From positions 6,448,001 to 6,512,000 of the forward strand of contig JANUWF010001659.1 of the NCBI GenBank assembly GCA_026120185.1: a stretch of DNA of 64,000 nt, written 5' to 3'. The position numbers were made by a program, and so were the translations under genes. The notes beneath the pieces are model-generated. The model searched no databases. It was not told the origin of the DNA and saw nothing but the letters and a program-made list of their open reading frames with translations. Position 1 is the first letter of the stretch; every line of letters begins with the position of its first letter. Positions 11,057 to 21,960 of this stretch are shown here, piece after piece. The stretch comes from Voacanga thouarsii (Eukaryota > Streptophyta > Magnoliopsida > Gentianales > Apocynaceae).

Positions 11057-12477
11057 TGATAGGGGCTAAATTGGTCATACTTTGCTTAGTTATTTGAGGT
11101 TCTTTTGTAATATATTTTGTGAAATAACTGGTCATATCTTTCATACTTGATATTTTATCCTTGGAAAGGTATTTTGGTCATTACTTCAGGATTTTGGGTA
11201 AAACAAAGTAAAACCGTCGCGAAGTAGAGTAGAGGCGGCATCGGCTGCAAGGCTGGAACCGGCGCCGACTATACTCTGGAACGTATGCGCACAATTTGGA
11301 GAAAAATCGGTGGAAGAGTGGAGAAACAGAACCAAGGCAGCGCCGGCTATGGTCTGTCCTTGAGGCGGTGCTACAGTCTTTTTATGCATTTTTGGAAATC
11401 TAAAGAGTTTTAGTAGCTTCCAACTTATACTCGGTCAAGAACTTTGTACCTATGAGTTTAGGCACCTCTTAAGCCTATAAATAGATGGAAAACACAAGGA
11501 AAAAGGAGAGAATTCATTGCTTATCATAGAAGATCAGTCCAAGGAGAATTCTTAAAAGTTCAAGGAGGGTTGTACAAGAAGGTTTTCAAAGGAAGAAGAA
11601 AGAGGCTTGTCTATGAGTTCTTTCTTTTACTTTGTTTTCTTTTTCTTGAACAATGATATGTTAATTATTTTATTGTAATTCGACATTGTTTTAGATATTC
11701 ATGATTTCTAGAGTTATTTGATCTTCTGATTAATTAGTTATTATTCTTGGTATTCAATTACTTATGCTTATTACGAGATTAGTTAGTTGATTCTATCCAT
11801 TGACTTGCTGGACCAAAGGGGATTGATGGGTGTTTCGATTTATTAGTTTCATACTCTGTTGGCTATTGACTTGCTAGACCAAAGGGGGTTGATTGTTTAA
11901 GAACTGGTAATTGAAGATTAATTGATGTCTTCCAAGACCAAGGGTTCATTGATTAATTTCATGTTCTAAATTCGCCGAGACCAAGGGAGTTTAACTAAGG
12001 ATTATGTTGAATGCGTCTTTTGGATGAATTAGTTGAGATTGACCAAGTGATTCTAATTTATCTAGGAGATAGTGATTTCATGGATTGACCATCAAAGTGA
12101 GTCTACCTTCATCCTTCATGGTGCTAAGAGAATGATCGGTTATAATAATGGTTAAGTTCTTTAAGATCATGTTTGTCTAAATAATGGCTTGAGTTACATA
12201 AATCTACATCCTTAACATATACATATTTTTATTTTTTTATTTTCTTTTTAATTTTAATTTTATTTATTTTTCATTTTGTCAAGTCAGTTAAACAATGAAA
12301 GAATGGTAATTAATGTCTACTTGTTCCTTGAGGATCAACACTTGTTTTAACCCTATGCTCAATTAATGATGAGCACGCTTACTCATATGTGTGATTTGGG
12401 TTTAACATTTTAATTTGAACTTGATTGTGAATGTGCTTAGTTTTGTACAATTTTTATACCCAAGTCTGAACGCATCA
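11057..12477 (+). mobile_element. Ath1 5' LTR
   Basis: Begins TGATAGGGGCTAAATTGG and ends ACGCATCA, 1421 bases, immediately before the primer site. It contains a GC-rich GGCGCCGGC block (about 11228-11350), a TATA box and degenerate GACCAAAGGG repeats (about 11810-11990). By eye it differs from the 3' LTR by several percent plus a short duplication in the latter, so the insertion is not very recent. Confidence 0.9.
11476..11483 (+). promoter_or_regulatory. TATA box of Ath1 5' LTR
   Basis: TATAAATA in the context CCTATAAATAGATGGAAAACAC. The same motif sits at the equivalent place in the 3' LTR (18680) and in the related solo LTR (41182). It is the probable pol II core promoter that drives the element RNA. 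Confidence 0.7.
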
Positions 12478-12483
12478 AGTTTT

Positions 12484-12501
12484 TGGCACTGTTGCCGGGG
12501 A
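12484..12501 (+). other. Primer-binding site of Ath1 (Asp-tRNA type)
   Basis: TGGCACTGTTGCCGGGGA follows the LTR end by six bases. It is one or two changes from TGGCGCCGTTGCCGGGGA, the complement of the tRNA-Asp 3' end used by Athila elements. The same variant occurs at 57736-57751 on the minus strand. Confidence 0.8.
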
Positions 12502-12773
12502 ACAATAGTAGGAAAACTCGAATTTTGTTGATTTAACCATGTAAATATGTAAATATGTCAATAGGCAAATATGTATATTCGTTCTTACTGCAAAACGGTG
12601 CTATCTTTTGTATTTCGTGTATTCTTGTATAACCTTGTAACCTAACCTAACTTAAGCAACTAACTTAGACTGAGTTTGAATTACTAACTTTGTAACCTTG
12701 TATTTTTGTTATTTTAAACATTAATTGTATCTCTAAACTTGCTTCTTGTTTTCTTAGGTATTACCCTTAGTAC

Positions 12774-14150
12774 ATGACCCGAAAATCCAACAACGACATA
12801 GTCGATTTTTACCCTGAAATTGAGAGGACGTTAACAAAAATTTGCCGAACAATTCAAAGGAGTCTAATTGTCGAGATGGATGGTGCTCAACAGAACAATG
12901 TTGGGAATGATAGGAGAGTTATGGACGACTTTGTGAAACCCGCAATCTCGGGCTCAGGCTCGAGTATCACTAGACCTAGGGTAGATGCCAACAATTTTGA
13001 AATGAAACCCAATATTATTCAAATGGTGGAGAATATGGTTCAATTTGATGGGTTACCGGAAGAGGATCTAAATGCTCATTTAACCAGTTTTCTTGAGATT
13101 TGTGACACCTTCAAGATGAATGGTGTTTCTAAAGATGCCATTAAATTACGACTTTTTCCTTTTTCCTTGAGAGATAGAGCTAAATTGTGGTTAAAGTCTT
13201 TACCTACAGGTTCCATCACAACTTGGAATGCCTTAGCTGAAATTTTTTTTGCTAAATATTTCCCTCTAGCTAGGATAGCCAAGCTTAGGAACAAAATCTT
13301 CGCCTTCCAACAACTAGATTATAAACCCTTATATGAGAGTTGGGAGATATTTAAGGAAATGTTAAGAAAATGCCCACACCACGTATTCGAGATGGGGATG
13401 CAAATACTTATCTTCTTGAATGACTTCACGTTTGCAACACAACAAGTGGTGGACTCTTTTGCAGGGGGTTCTATCAACCATAAGACCCTGGAACCGGTAT
13501 TTGAGCTTATTGAAAATTTGGCTTCTAATAACTATTATTGGGGAAGTGCAAGGTCAAAGGCTCGTATGCAAGGAGTACTCAAAGTGGATGCTGTGGCAGT
13601 ATTAGAGGCTAAGGTAGACGCCTTAACCCAAAAGATGAAGTAGTTGGTGATACCTCAAGGCCAAGTGTTAAACGTCAACTGCAATTTTTGTGGAGAAGGG
13701 CACCCTAATCATGAATGCCAAAAGATGAGGTCACTCCAAGAAGCTTTAGAACAAGCGGCCTTCGCAGGTAATGTCCGGTCGGGTAACAATCCATATAGCT
13801 CTACCTATAATCCTGGCTGGAGAAATCACCTTAATTTCTCTTGGAGCAATGGGAATCCACCTAGGCAAAGTTCTTTCAATTTTGGAGGTAACCAAAGAAA
13901 TTCAAACTCCATAAACACCACGGTAGCACCTCAAAAATCACCATTGGAAGAATTGATTGGCCAATTGGTAAGTACCACGGAGGTTAAGTTCCAAGGAGTC
14001 GATACGACAACAAGGAACCTAGAGGCTTCCATGCGCAATTTAGAAAACCAGATTGGTCAAGTAGCAAAACTCATAGGGTATCATCAAGTAGGAATACTAC
14101 CAGGGAATACGGAAGAAAATCCAGGGGATCACAACCGTGGAAAACCTTGA
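12774..14150 (+). pseudogene. Ath1 gag (Athila-type), one in-frame stop
   Basis: The frame opens at ATG 12774 and runs 289 codons to a TAG at 13641, then 168 more codons in the same frame to TGA at 14148. TAG stands where CAG (Gln) is expected. Residues about 95-210 form the retrotransposon gag core (FDGLPEEDLNAHL, then LRLFPFSLRDRAKLWLKSLP, then TTWNALAEIFFAKYFP). A knuckle CNFCGEGHPNHEC follows at about residue 301. Near the end the Athila-type NTEENP motif is followed, where autonomous elements continue into pol, by a stop (residues GDHNRGKP). Gag would form particles and bind element RNA. One nonsense change aside, the frame is well preserved compared with the pol genes nearby. Confidence 0.88.
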
Positions 14151-15189
14151 AGCAGTTCTTTTTTCTTTTCTTTACTTTTTATTTTGTGTTGAGGATAATT
14201 TTTAATTTATAGTATTTTTCATTCAGAATTCGTGTGTTTTTGCATGTTGATTTAAAAAAAAAAATATGAACCGGACAGAACATAGCCGGCGTCGGCTCCA
14301 AGAACTGGGCCGGCTCCAGTTCCTGTCGAGAGGAACATCATTAAAGGGCCATTTTGGCCACTTTTTCTTCAAAACCTCCCTTCTCTCTAGCAAAATCTCT
14401 CAAGCCCGTGCCGGCTTCACATATATTAGTGCCCAAAGTTTAATTTTTCAACTTCCAAACACTTCCATAACATCTCTTACCTTCTTTTTTATTGATCCTA
14501 TGGATCAAACACATCAAAAGCTTTGATTTTTCACAACAATAGCACATTCAATCCACAAGCAAAGGGAGTAGATTTTCACAAAAAGCTTGTATCTTTTGGT
14601 TGCCCATGCATATAAGAGCCTAAAGGTATAATTTTTATTTAAGTCCTACAGTTAAATTGATGGAGTTGATTTTTCTCATTATAGGGACGATTTTGGGCGA
14701 AAATTGGAAATTATATATTCTATGATTGGACATTCCTACTTGAGTTTCATTCATTGGATTACCTTAGGAGTATTGAGCCTGCATTACTTGATTCATGCTT
14801 GTTATCATTCAAGAATTCATATAGCTCAGGCTAGAATTATGGTTATTGTTAACACTTGAATCTACTGAAATTGCATTATTAATCACATAATACCATTGCC
14901 TTCATTCACATGATCATGTTTACTAGCATGCTTTGAGGATATCAGCACAATTTATGCTTTACAGTGGACTTTTACATGCATTGTGCAGGTTGTATTGCAT
15001 TGGGTGAAAGTGGTTGATTGAATTGGGTGTTGGAGTTGATATACATTGAAGGAGTTGTGGTTGGTGGATTATGAGCTTGGTTGAGGGTTGTGTGAAATTT
15101 GAGATATATCTGTGTAGGGGTAGCTATACCCTCTTAAGGGATCGAGCATACCTATTATCTCTTCTTAGTATTCCATTCCTTCTGTAACC
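14151..15189 (+). other. Ath1 spacer between gag and ORF2, no pol
   Basis: This is T-rich non-coding sequence with GCCGGC-type clusters (14285-14330 and 14400-14420) that resemble the GC block of the Ath1 LTR. I see no protease, reverse transcriptase, RNase H or integrase motif on either strand. The frame 14266-14526 has no recognisable domain. In autonomous Athila elements about 4 kb of pol would be expected here. Confidence 0.75.
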
Positions 15190-16406
15190 ATGTCTAGAGC
15201 GAGGAGTCAACCATCTAAAAGGGCAAGACCTTCCTCGTCCTCAGTTCCATCATCTATTGATCCCTTATCTCTTAGACCTATTGAGTTTGTCAATGCCTCT
15301 TGTGAGGAATGGTATAGTAGGAGAGCTTCAAACAAGATTATTGTTGAGCGTACTTTCTCCCCCACCTTATATCGGGCACTTAAATTAGGAATAATATTTA
15401 GATGACTAGGTTGGGGATCCATAGTGCATTTGAAAGGGAAGTTTTACCCCACTCTTATCAAGGAATTCTATTCTAACATGACGGACAAGTGTAATAAACA
15501 TCTCCCACATATTGAAAGAAGAGTGAAAGGAGTTTCTATTGTCATCACTCAAAACCAATTATCTCATCTCCTGCAGATTTATGACGATGATACTTGGCAA
15601 GGGATTGATGTGAATAATCAAAATATTCTTTTGGACCCAAATGGGGATGTTAGGGGGACGCGAGCAACCCCAGGCTTAGATAAGCATAATACCTTCCAAG
15701 CTAACAGTTTTTATTCCAACAATGACTTAGTAGCCAACTTTCATGCGCTGGTGTACATGTTTGGGTTTAATGTTGTTCCCCGTGCTAGTGGTTTCAATGA
15801 AACTAGGCTTATTGACACTTATATTCTACACCGGATGATGAACACATTACCTATCCCTCTTGCTCTTTTGATCATCCAATCTATTAGGGAGGTTGTTCAT
15901 CACCGTTTCTCCACAAAATCCTTTGTTTTTCCCTTGGTTATAATGAAGATTCTAAAGGACTTTGGGGTGAGTCTTGAGGGAGAACTTATGGAGGCTACCA
16001 CTGAGCACGATATGGTCACTGAGCACACTCTTTTGAGTTGCGGATACAAATACAACTCGAAGTTGAAGAAATGGCTCACGCCCTTCGAGGTCCAACATCT
16101 CGGTCAAGAAGGCCACCTACAGCGGAGGAGGAGCAGCCACCACCACCGGCACGTGCTAGAGCTGGCTGTTCTCAGTCTCACTCCCGGATGGACTTTGAGA
16201 CCACCATATTGGGGCACCTCGACCAGCAAATAGAGGTGCTCCTATGCTTGCAGGGGACTATGGAAGATATGGCACGACGGTATGCTACCATAGAGCAGCA
16301 GTTGACTAAGTTGAGGCAGCAACCTCCTAGGCCACATGATAGTGCAGGCCCCTCTACATTCGCTGATGTGGAGAAGGATGCGGATGATGATGCTGGGGAG
16401 GATTGA
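15190..16406 (+). pseudogene. Ath1 ORF2: Athila-associated plant transposon protein, coiled-coil C-terminus
   Basis: ATG at 15190 (MSRARSQPSKRARPSSSS, a basic Ser-rich start). One TGA at 15403 (FR*LGWG, probably from TGG) interrupts an otherwise continuous frame to about 16050, where reading shifts into the frame that ends at 16404-16406. Visible blocks are a FYPTLIKEFYSNM-type segment, RRVKGVSIVITQNQLSHLL, and a long conserved middle. The C-terminal part has a likely coiled coil (HLDQQIEVLLCLQGTMEDM, then IEQQLTKLRQQ) and an acidic end (DADDDAGED). This matches what I know as the putative plant transposon protein family found in Athila-type elements. It may correspond to the env-like ORF region, though I see no signal peptide or clear membrane span. 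Function unknown. Confidence 0.65.
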
Positions 16407-18234
16407 TGATGCGTTCTTGCTCACTTTTGTTTTTGTTTCCTTTCTCTTTTCATGTTTTTATTTTAGTTAGTTTGGCTTTCTTTTTGTTGTCTCTTTATTT
16501 CGTTTGTCTTTGCTTTATTATCTTTTCTAGTTGTTATGCTTTGGTATTTTCTTCTGTATTTTTTTTAGGTACGTTGATGCTGCCTCCCTCTTCATGCATT
16601 CAGCTCTTGTACGCCACAATGAATGGAAGTTTGTTTTTCCTATCTCTTCTCTTTTATTTTGCTTGGTCCCATGGTATTGGTTGTTTTGGTTATATTTATT
16701 TGGCCAATGAGGACAATGTCCAATTTAAGTGTGGGTGAATGATTTGATTGATAATTCTTCTATACATATTCTTGCATGCGGGTGCGGGATTTTTCAAAAT
16801 TTTCAAAAATTTTCAATTTCAAGCTGTATTTTTTTCAGTGCATGTCTTTATAATGGATTATAGAGCTTATGTTCTAGATCATTGATGGCTTATGCATGAC
16901 TTTTTGCACTCACTTGGCCGAAGTAGTTCTTGATCAAATGCTGTGCATTATTCTTAAACCTGTTTTTCTCTAAAATTCATGGAACATTCTAGAACTTACT
17001 TGAATACCTTTCGAGGTGAAATAAGAAAGACATTCATGATTTAACTTAGGGATGACGGTAATAGGCCTTATTTGGATAGTTTGAGCTTTTCAAGCCTACC
17101 TATTGTTATATTATCCCTAGTGCTTATTTTGAGCCTAAATTGGCAATTTCTTTCTTTAAAACCCATCATGATATTTTGTCCATTCCTTGTGCTGAGAGTT
17201 TGTATAGTTTCCAAATCTTTATGCTCTTGAAGAATGAAAGTATATGTATGTTGGAAAAAATGCAGGGATGGAGATCATGACTTGTTACTCTCAGTCATGG
17301 ATCAATTACAAGTGGAGCTAGGAAAAGAAAGGAAGTGGAATGGAAGGAAGAAGTTGAAAAAAATTGAGAAAGAAAAGAATGGTGAGCTGAAAAAGATGAG
17401 AAAGAAGAAAAGAAAATAGACGAAGTAAAAAGAGAAAACAACAAGCTGCTAAAAAGAAAAGTGAGTGAAAAAGAAAAGAATAGCAGTAGTGAAAACAAAA
17501 AAGAAGAGAATTGAAAAAGCAGTGGAAAAAAAGAATGGAAAAGATCACAAAAGGGATGGTGAGTAAATTGTAAAAGTAAGTTCATATAAAGCACTTGACA
17601 CCATTGCTGGAAAAATATTGTGATCTTGCGAGGAAAAGAGTTGATGATGAGAAGAGTTGAAAGAAAAAGAGAAAAAATGCAGGATTTGCTTGAAATACAT
17701 AGGGGTTGTTATATAAGGTTATGGTTTGATTGATTCATGGAATAGGAGATCAAGAAGAGTTGGGAATTATAGGTTTATTTTAGTTATCCTTTTCTTGCTT
17801 ACTCCCAGTTTTTCTTTAACTTTTGATGTTCCTATATCCTTCGTTTGCTAAGCCATATTACAAACCTTTAGCCTTACATTACAAGCTTAAAAGTCCTACT
17901 TGATCTAAGTAGAATCATGATGTGTCTCGGATTAGTGGAGAGAGTGTATGAAAGTAAGCATATGAAATGCATACTCTTTTTGAACTGGCTTCATTCCAAT
18001 GGTTTGAGCATATTGTGAAGTATTGAGATGGTTCTACTAAGTCATTTATCACTACGCAAGTCTTGCATTGGCTGTGAAAGATTTAGTATCATATGTTCTA
18101 TGTTCATGAATATAGAAAGCATTGAAGATATGGTTTTGGAATTAATTGAGTGATTTGATTAAAACCTTGTTTTTTTCCTACTTGTTCTTGATATTTTGCG
18201 TGAGGACAAGCAAAGAGTTAAGTGTGGGAGAATG
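16407..18234 (+). other. Ath1 3' non-coding region and polypurine tract
   Basis: A T-rich stretch (16407-16620) is followed by GGCCAATGAGGACAATGTCC at about 16700 and AATTTAAGTGTGGG, a recurring Athila feature. Next come ordinary non-coding sequence and a strongly purine-rich block (17310-17680, mostly A and G). A second GAGGACAAGC..AAGAGTTAAGTGTGGGAG copy of the motif follows. The purine tract AGTGTGGGAGAATG (about 18221-18234) touches the 3' LTR and should prime plus-strand DNA synthesis. The open frame 16403-16738 is hydrophobic and overlaps the ORF2 stop; see findings. Confidence 0.7.
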
Positions 18235-19727
18235 TGATAGGGGCTAAATTGGTCATACTTTGCTTAGTTATTTGAGGTTCTTTTGTAATACATTTTGTAA
18301 AATAACTGGTCATATTCTTTCATATTTCATATTTTACCCTTGGAAAGGTATTTTGGTCATTACTTCAGGATTTTGGGTAAAACAAAGCAAAACTGTCGCG
18401 AAGCAGAGCAGAGGCGGTGCCGGCTGCAAGGCTAGAACCGGCGCCGGCTGTACTCTGGAACGTATGCGCACAATTCAAAGAAAAATCGGTGGAAGAGTGG
18501 AGAAACAAAATCAAGGTGGCGCCGGCTCCGAAGGACTAAGGCGGCGCCAACTGTGGTTTATCCCTGAGGTGATGCTGCGGTCTTTTTACACGTTTTTGGA
18601 AATCTAAAGAGTTTTAGCAGCTTCCAACTTCTACTCGGTCAAGAACTTTGTACCTACGAGTTTAGGGACCTCTTAAGCCTATAAATAAATGGAAAACATA
18701 AGGGAAAAGGAGAGAATTCATTGATTATCATAGAAGATCACTCAGTCCAAGGAGAATTATTAAAAGTTCAAGGAGGGTTGTACAAGAACGTTTTCAAAGG
18801 AAGAAGAATGAGGCTTGTTTATTAGTTCTTTCTTTTACTTTGTTTTTTTTTTCTTGAACAATGATATGTTAATTGTTTTATTGAAATTTGACATTGTTTT
18901 AGACATTCATGATTTCTAGAGTTATTTAATCTTTTGAATAATTAGTTATTATTCTTGGTATTCAATTACTTATACTTATTACAAGATTAGTTAGTTGATT
19001 CTATCCATTGACTTGCTGGACCAAAGGGGGTTGATGGGTGTTTCGATTTATTAGTTTCAAAACCAAAGGGGGTTGATGGGTGTTTCGATTTATTAGTTTC
19101 AAACTCTGTTGGCAATTGACTTGCTGGACCAAAGGGGGTTGATTGTTTAAGAACTGGTAATTGAAGATTAATTGATGTTTTCCGAGACCAATGGTTCATT
19201 GATTAATTTCATGTTCTAAATTTGCCGAGACCAAGGGAGTTTAATTAAGGATTGTGTTGAATGCATCTATTAGATGAGTTAGTTTAGATGGACCAAGTGA
19301 TTCTAATTTGTCTAGGAGATAGTGATTTCATGGATTGACCATCAAAGTGAGTCTACCTTCATCCTTCATGGTGCTAAGAGAATGATTGGTTATGATAATA
19401 GTTAAGTTCTTTAAGATCATGTTTGTCTAAACAATGGCTTAAGTTACATAAATCTACATCCTTGACATATATATATTTTTTATTTTTAATTTTCTTTTTA
19501 ATTTTCTTTTTATTTGTTTTTCACTTTGTCGAGTCGGTTAAACAATGAAAGAAGGGTAATTAATGTCTACTTATTCCTTGAGGATGGACACTTGTTTTAA
19601 CCCTATGCTCAGTTTATGATGAGTACACTTGCTCATATGTGTGATTTGGGTTTAACATTTTAATTTGAACTTAATTGGGAATGTGCTTAGTTTTGTATGA
19701 TTTTTATACCCAAGTTTGAACACATCA
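18235..19727 (+). mobile_element. Ath1 3' LTR
   Basis: Begins TGATAGGGGCTAAATTGG and ends CACATCA, 1493 bases, paired with 11057-12477. A TATA box (TATAAATA) is at 18680-18687. It has an extra roughly 45-base tandem duplication near 19020-19100 (the GGGGGTTGATGGGTGTTTCG segment twice), which accounts for much of its greater length. Confidence 0.9.
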
Positions 19728-19732
19728 ATTAT

Positions 19733-21221
19733 ATATGAAGAATTATATTTCACAAAATAAGATTTATGATTTTCAGCTTTGTTCACATGCCTGTATCCAA
19801 GATCATTTCTGTCTCCAGCTATACGTTGCATTCCAAGTAATCTATTTAGATTGTCTTTGCTATTTGTGAACTTTTCAATGCAAGTGGTAAGATCATCAAC
19901 CCTTTTTTTTTTATGTCATCAAAATCACTAAGTATAATTTCAAAAGATATTACTTTGTCACATAAGTATTTATTCTCAAGTGACATATAATGAAAAAGGT
20001 TGAAATAACATCATTTTCAATATTTGAACAATTAATGGAATCAAGTAGAGCTTTGTTCTCACTCGACAGTTTAGCATTGTCATTTAACAAGGAATTAATC
20101 TTCATTTTTATTTTCTTATTTCTTCTAGATAGCTTTTTAAGTCCATGGAACTTGTCAACAAGAAGCTCACTTGGATCATCAGAATTTCACAAGCAGAATC
20201 GTGTAATTCAGATACAAAATTAGAAGGAGTAAGATTTTCCTTTTCTCCCATGGCCATTAAGCATATGTTGGCTATTTTGGCTTCATATTCACTATGTTCT
20301 TTAGTTCCGAATCTATCCTAATCCCAGGTCCCGACTAGCCCTTTTCTTTTCTTTGCCTTAACGTACTTTCTTTTCTTTTTGTTCTAGTAGACCTCCTTTT
20401 CTTTAGCTATTGGACAGTCAGCAACAAAATATTTCGTGCTTTTACACTCATAACATTAAAGTTTGAAGGATGAATTTTGACCCTTCTTTTTTCTTGCCCC
20501 TTTTGAAGTTGCTGTTTCTGAACATCTTCCTGAATTTTCTAGCAACCATGGCCAATTCTTCAATGTCTATATCAGTGCCATAGTCACTTTCAGATTGTTC
20601 ACTGTTAGCCTCATCATCAGCACCCTTTAAGGAGTTCTTCTTTTGCCACTATCATCATCATCATATTCTTGAAACCTTTTGAGTTTCATTTTATGAGTCC
20701 AGATAGACCAAATTAGTTCTTCGGTTGGTAGATTATTCAAGTCTTTAGATTCTTCCACAACCAAGGTCTTAGGCTGCCAGCTTTTTGGCAAAGCATCGAG
20801 TATTTTTCTATTTTGATCTCTAAGAGAATAGATTTTCCCATGAACCTTTAATCCATTCATAATGTTTGTGAATCTGGTGAACATATCAGTTATATTCTCA
20901 TTTAGTTTTATAGTAAACAACTCATAGCCATAGACCAAGAGTCCTAACTTTGATTCATTTATTTGATTTGTCTCCTTATGGGCGACTTCAAGTAATTTCG
21001 ACATTTCATAAGCTGAACCACGACCACCAACCCGATTGTATTCATTAGCATAATATATTTATTGCCTTAAAATTCAAGGTCATTTTTGAAGTATCCTCAC
21101 TGTCATATTCATCACTCTATTTAGGCATTTTTCTACCTTCAACAGTTTTGAATGGAACAAATGGTCCCTTTTCAATCAGATTCCATAGTTCAAAGTTGAT
21201 TAAGCATACATAAATCTTCAT
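19733..21221 (-). pseudogene. CopA gag (Ty1/Copia)
   Basis: Read on the minus strand from ATG at 21221 (MKIYVCLINFELWNLIEKGP, the usual Copia gag opening). An open stretch of 125 codons (21004-20627) contains SKLLEVAHKETNQINESK, the LF.IKLNENITDMFTRF block and ILDALPKSWQPK, typical of the UBN2 gag domain. A first zinc knuckle lies near 20450 (CYECKSTKYFVADCP, with the His replaced by Tyr). The C-terminal part ends at the Ath1 insertion (19728) and continues at 11056. Stops and frameshifts are present throughout. Confidence 0.82.
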
Positions 21222-21360
21222 TTTATTTTTTTAGAAGATATAGTTACTTCCATTGAATAATAGTAGTCTGTTTGTTGAAGATCCTACAATGTATGGTAGA
21301 GACGAAGTGTTTGCTATCTGGATCTTTCCTATATGGTTGTTAGGCCAAAAACTATGTAGA

Positions 21361-21378
21361 CCAACACTCTAATACCAA
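21361..21378 (-). other. CopA primer-binding site
   Basis: The minus strand reads TTGGTATTAGAGTGTTGG directly after the LTR end GGTTTATCA. It is a Met-tRNA-type site (TTGGTATCAGAGC) with C changed to T. Confidence 0.75.
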
Positions 21379-21960
21379 TTGATAAACCTTAGAGTGGTGA
21401 ATAAGTTTTATGGCAAACAAATACAGATTTTTCAAAGACTTTCAAAAATCTAAAAGGAAACTGAAAGTGGGCAAGTTTTAAAAGAGAAGATTTTCTGTCC
21501 AGATTTAAATGCAGACATAAATCTTTCAAGGTTCTACCAAATGATAGGAAAATAGACTATGTCAAAGGAGACAGATAGAGGATTATCAACCAGTTCATTC
21601 TTTAACATAAATAATTTTAACTAAATCAATAAATACAAATAGCAATGCTCTGTTTTCTAAACCGATGAACAATGAATTTTTAGTCATAGGATCCGAAATA
21701 AATGCAAGAGAATGGACCCAAAGATTTATAGTGATTCAATCCTCAAATGATCTACATCTACTACCTTAAGCATGCACTTAAGGATTTTAACCTAGCCACC
21801 ATAACTTTTTTTCCAAATCAATTGTGGTAGATAACACCAATCTTACAATAGAGGGTCACCACACTTAGTTTTACTCCTAACCTTTATATACCAAGCAATC
21901 AAGGCTCACCCTCGCTAGGTTTTACTTCTTTAACCTTGACACGACTCAGACTAAAGAAAG

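Larger units (their letters stand above)
11057..19727 (+). mobile_element. Ath1: Athila-like Gypsy element with gag and ORF2 but no pol
   Basis: This is a complete two-LTR element of 8671 bases. It has LTRs at both ends, an Asp-tRNA primer site, gag, a second ORF, a long non-coding 3' region and a polypurine tract. Flanks are GTTAT (11052-11056) and ATTAT (19728-19732), a 5-base target duplication with one change. It lies inside the CopA gag-protease region. No protease, reverse transcriptase, RNase H or integrase can be found between gag and ORF2. The gag, primer site and LTR layout point to the Athila lineage. It must have moved with enzymes supplied by another element. Confidence 0.88.

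Noticed and set aside
17234..17594. Lys/Glu-rich frame on plus and Phe/Leu/Ser-rich frames on minus
   Set aside because: The sequence is the purine-rich 3' non-coding part of Ath1; composition alone explains the open frames.
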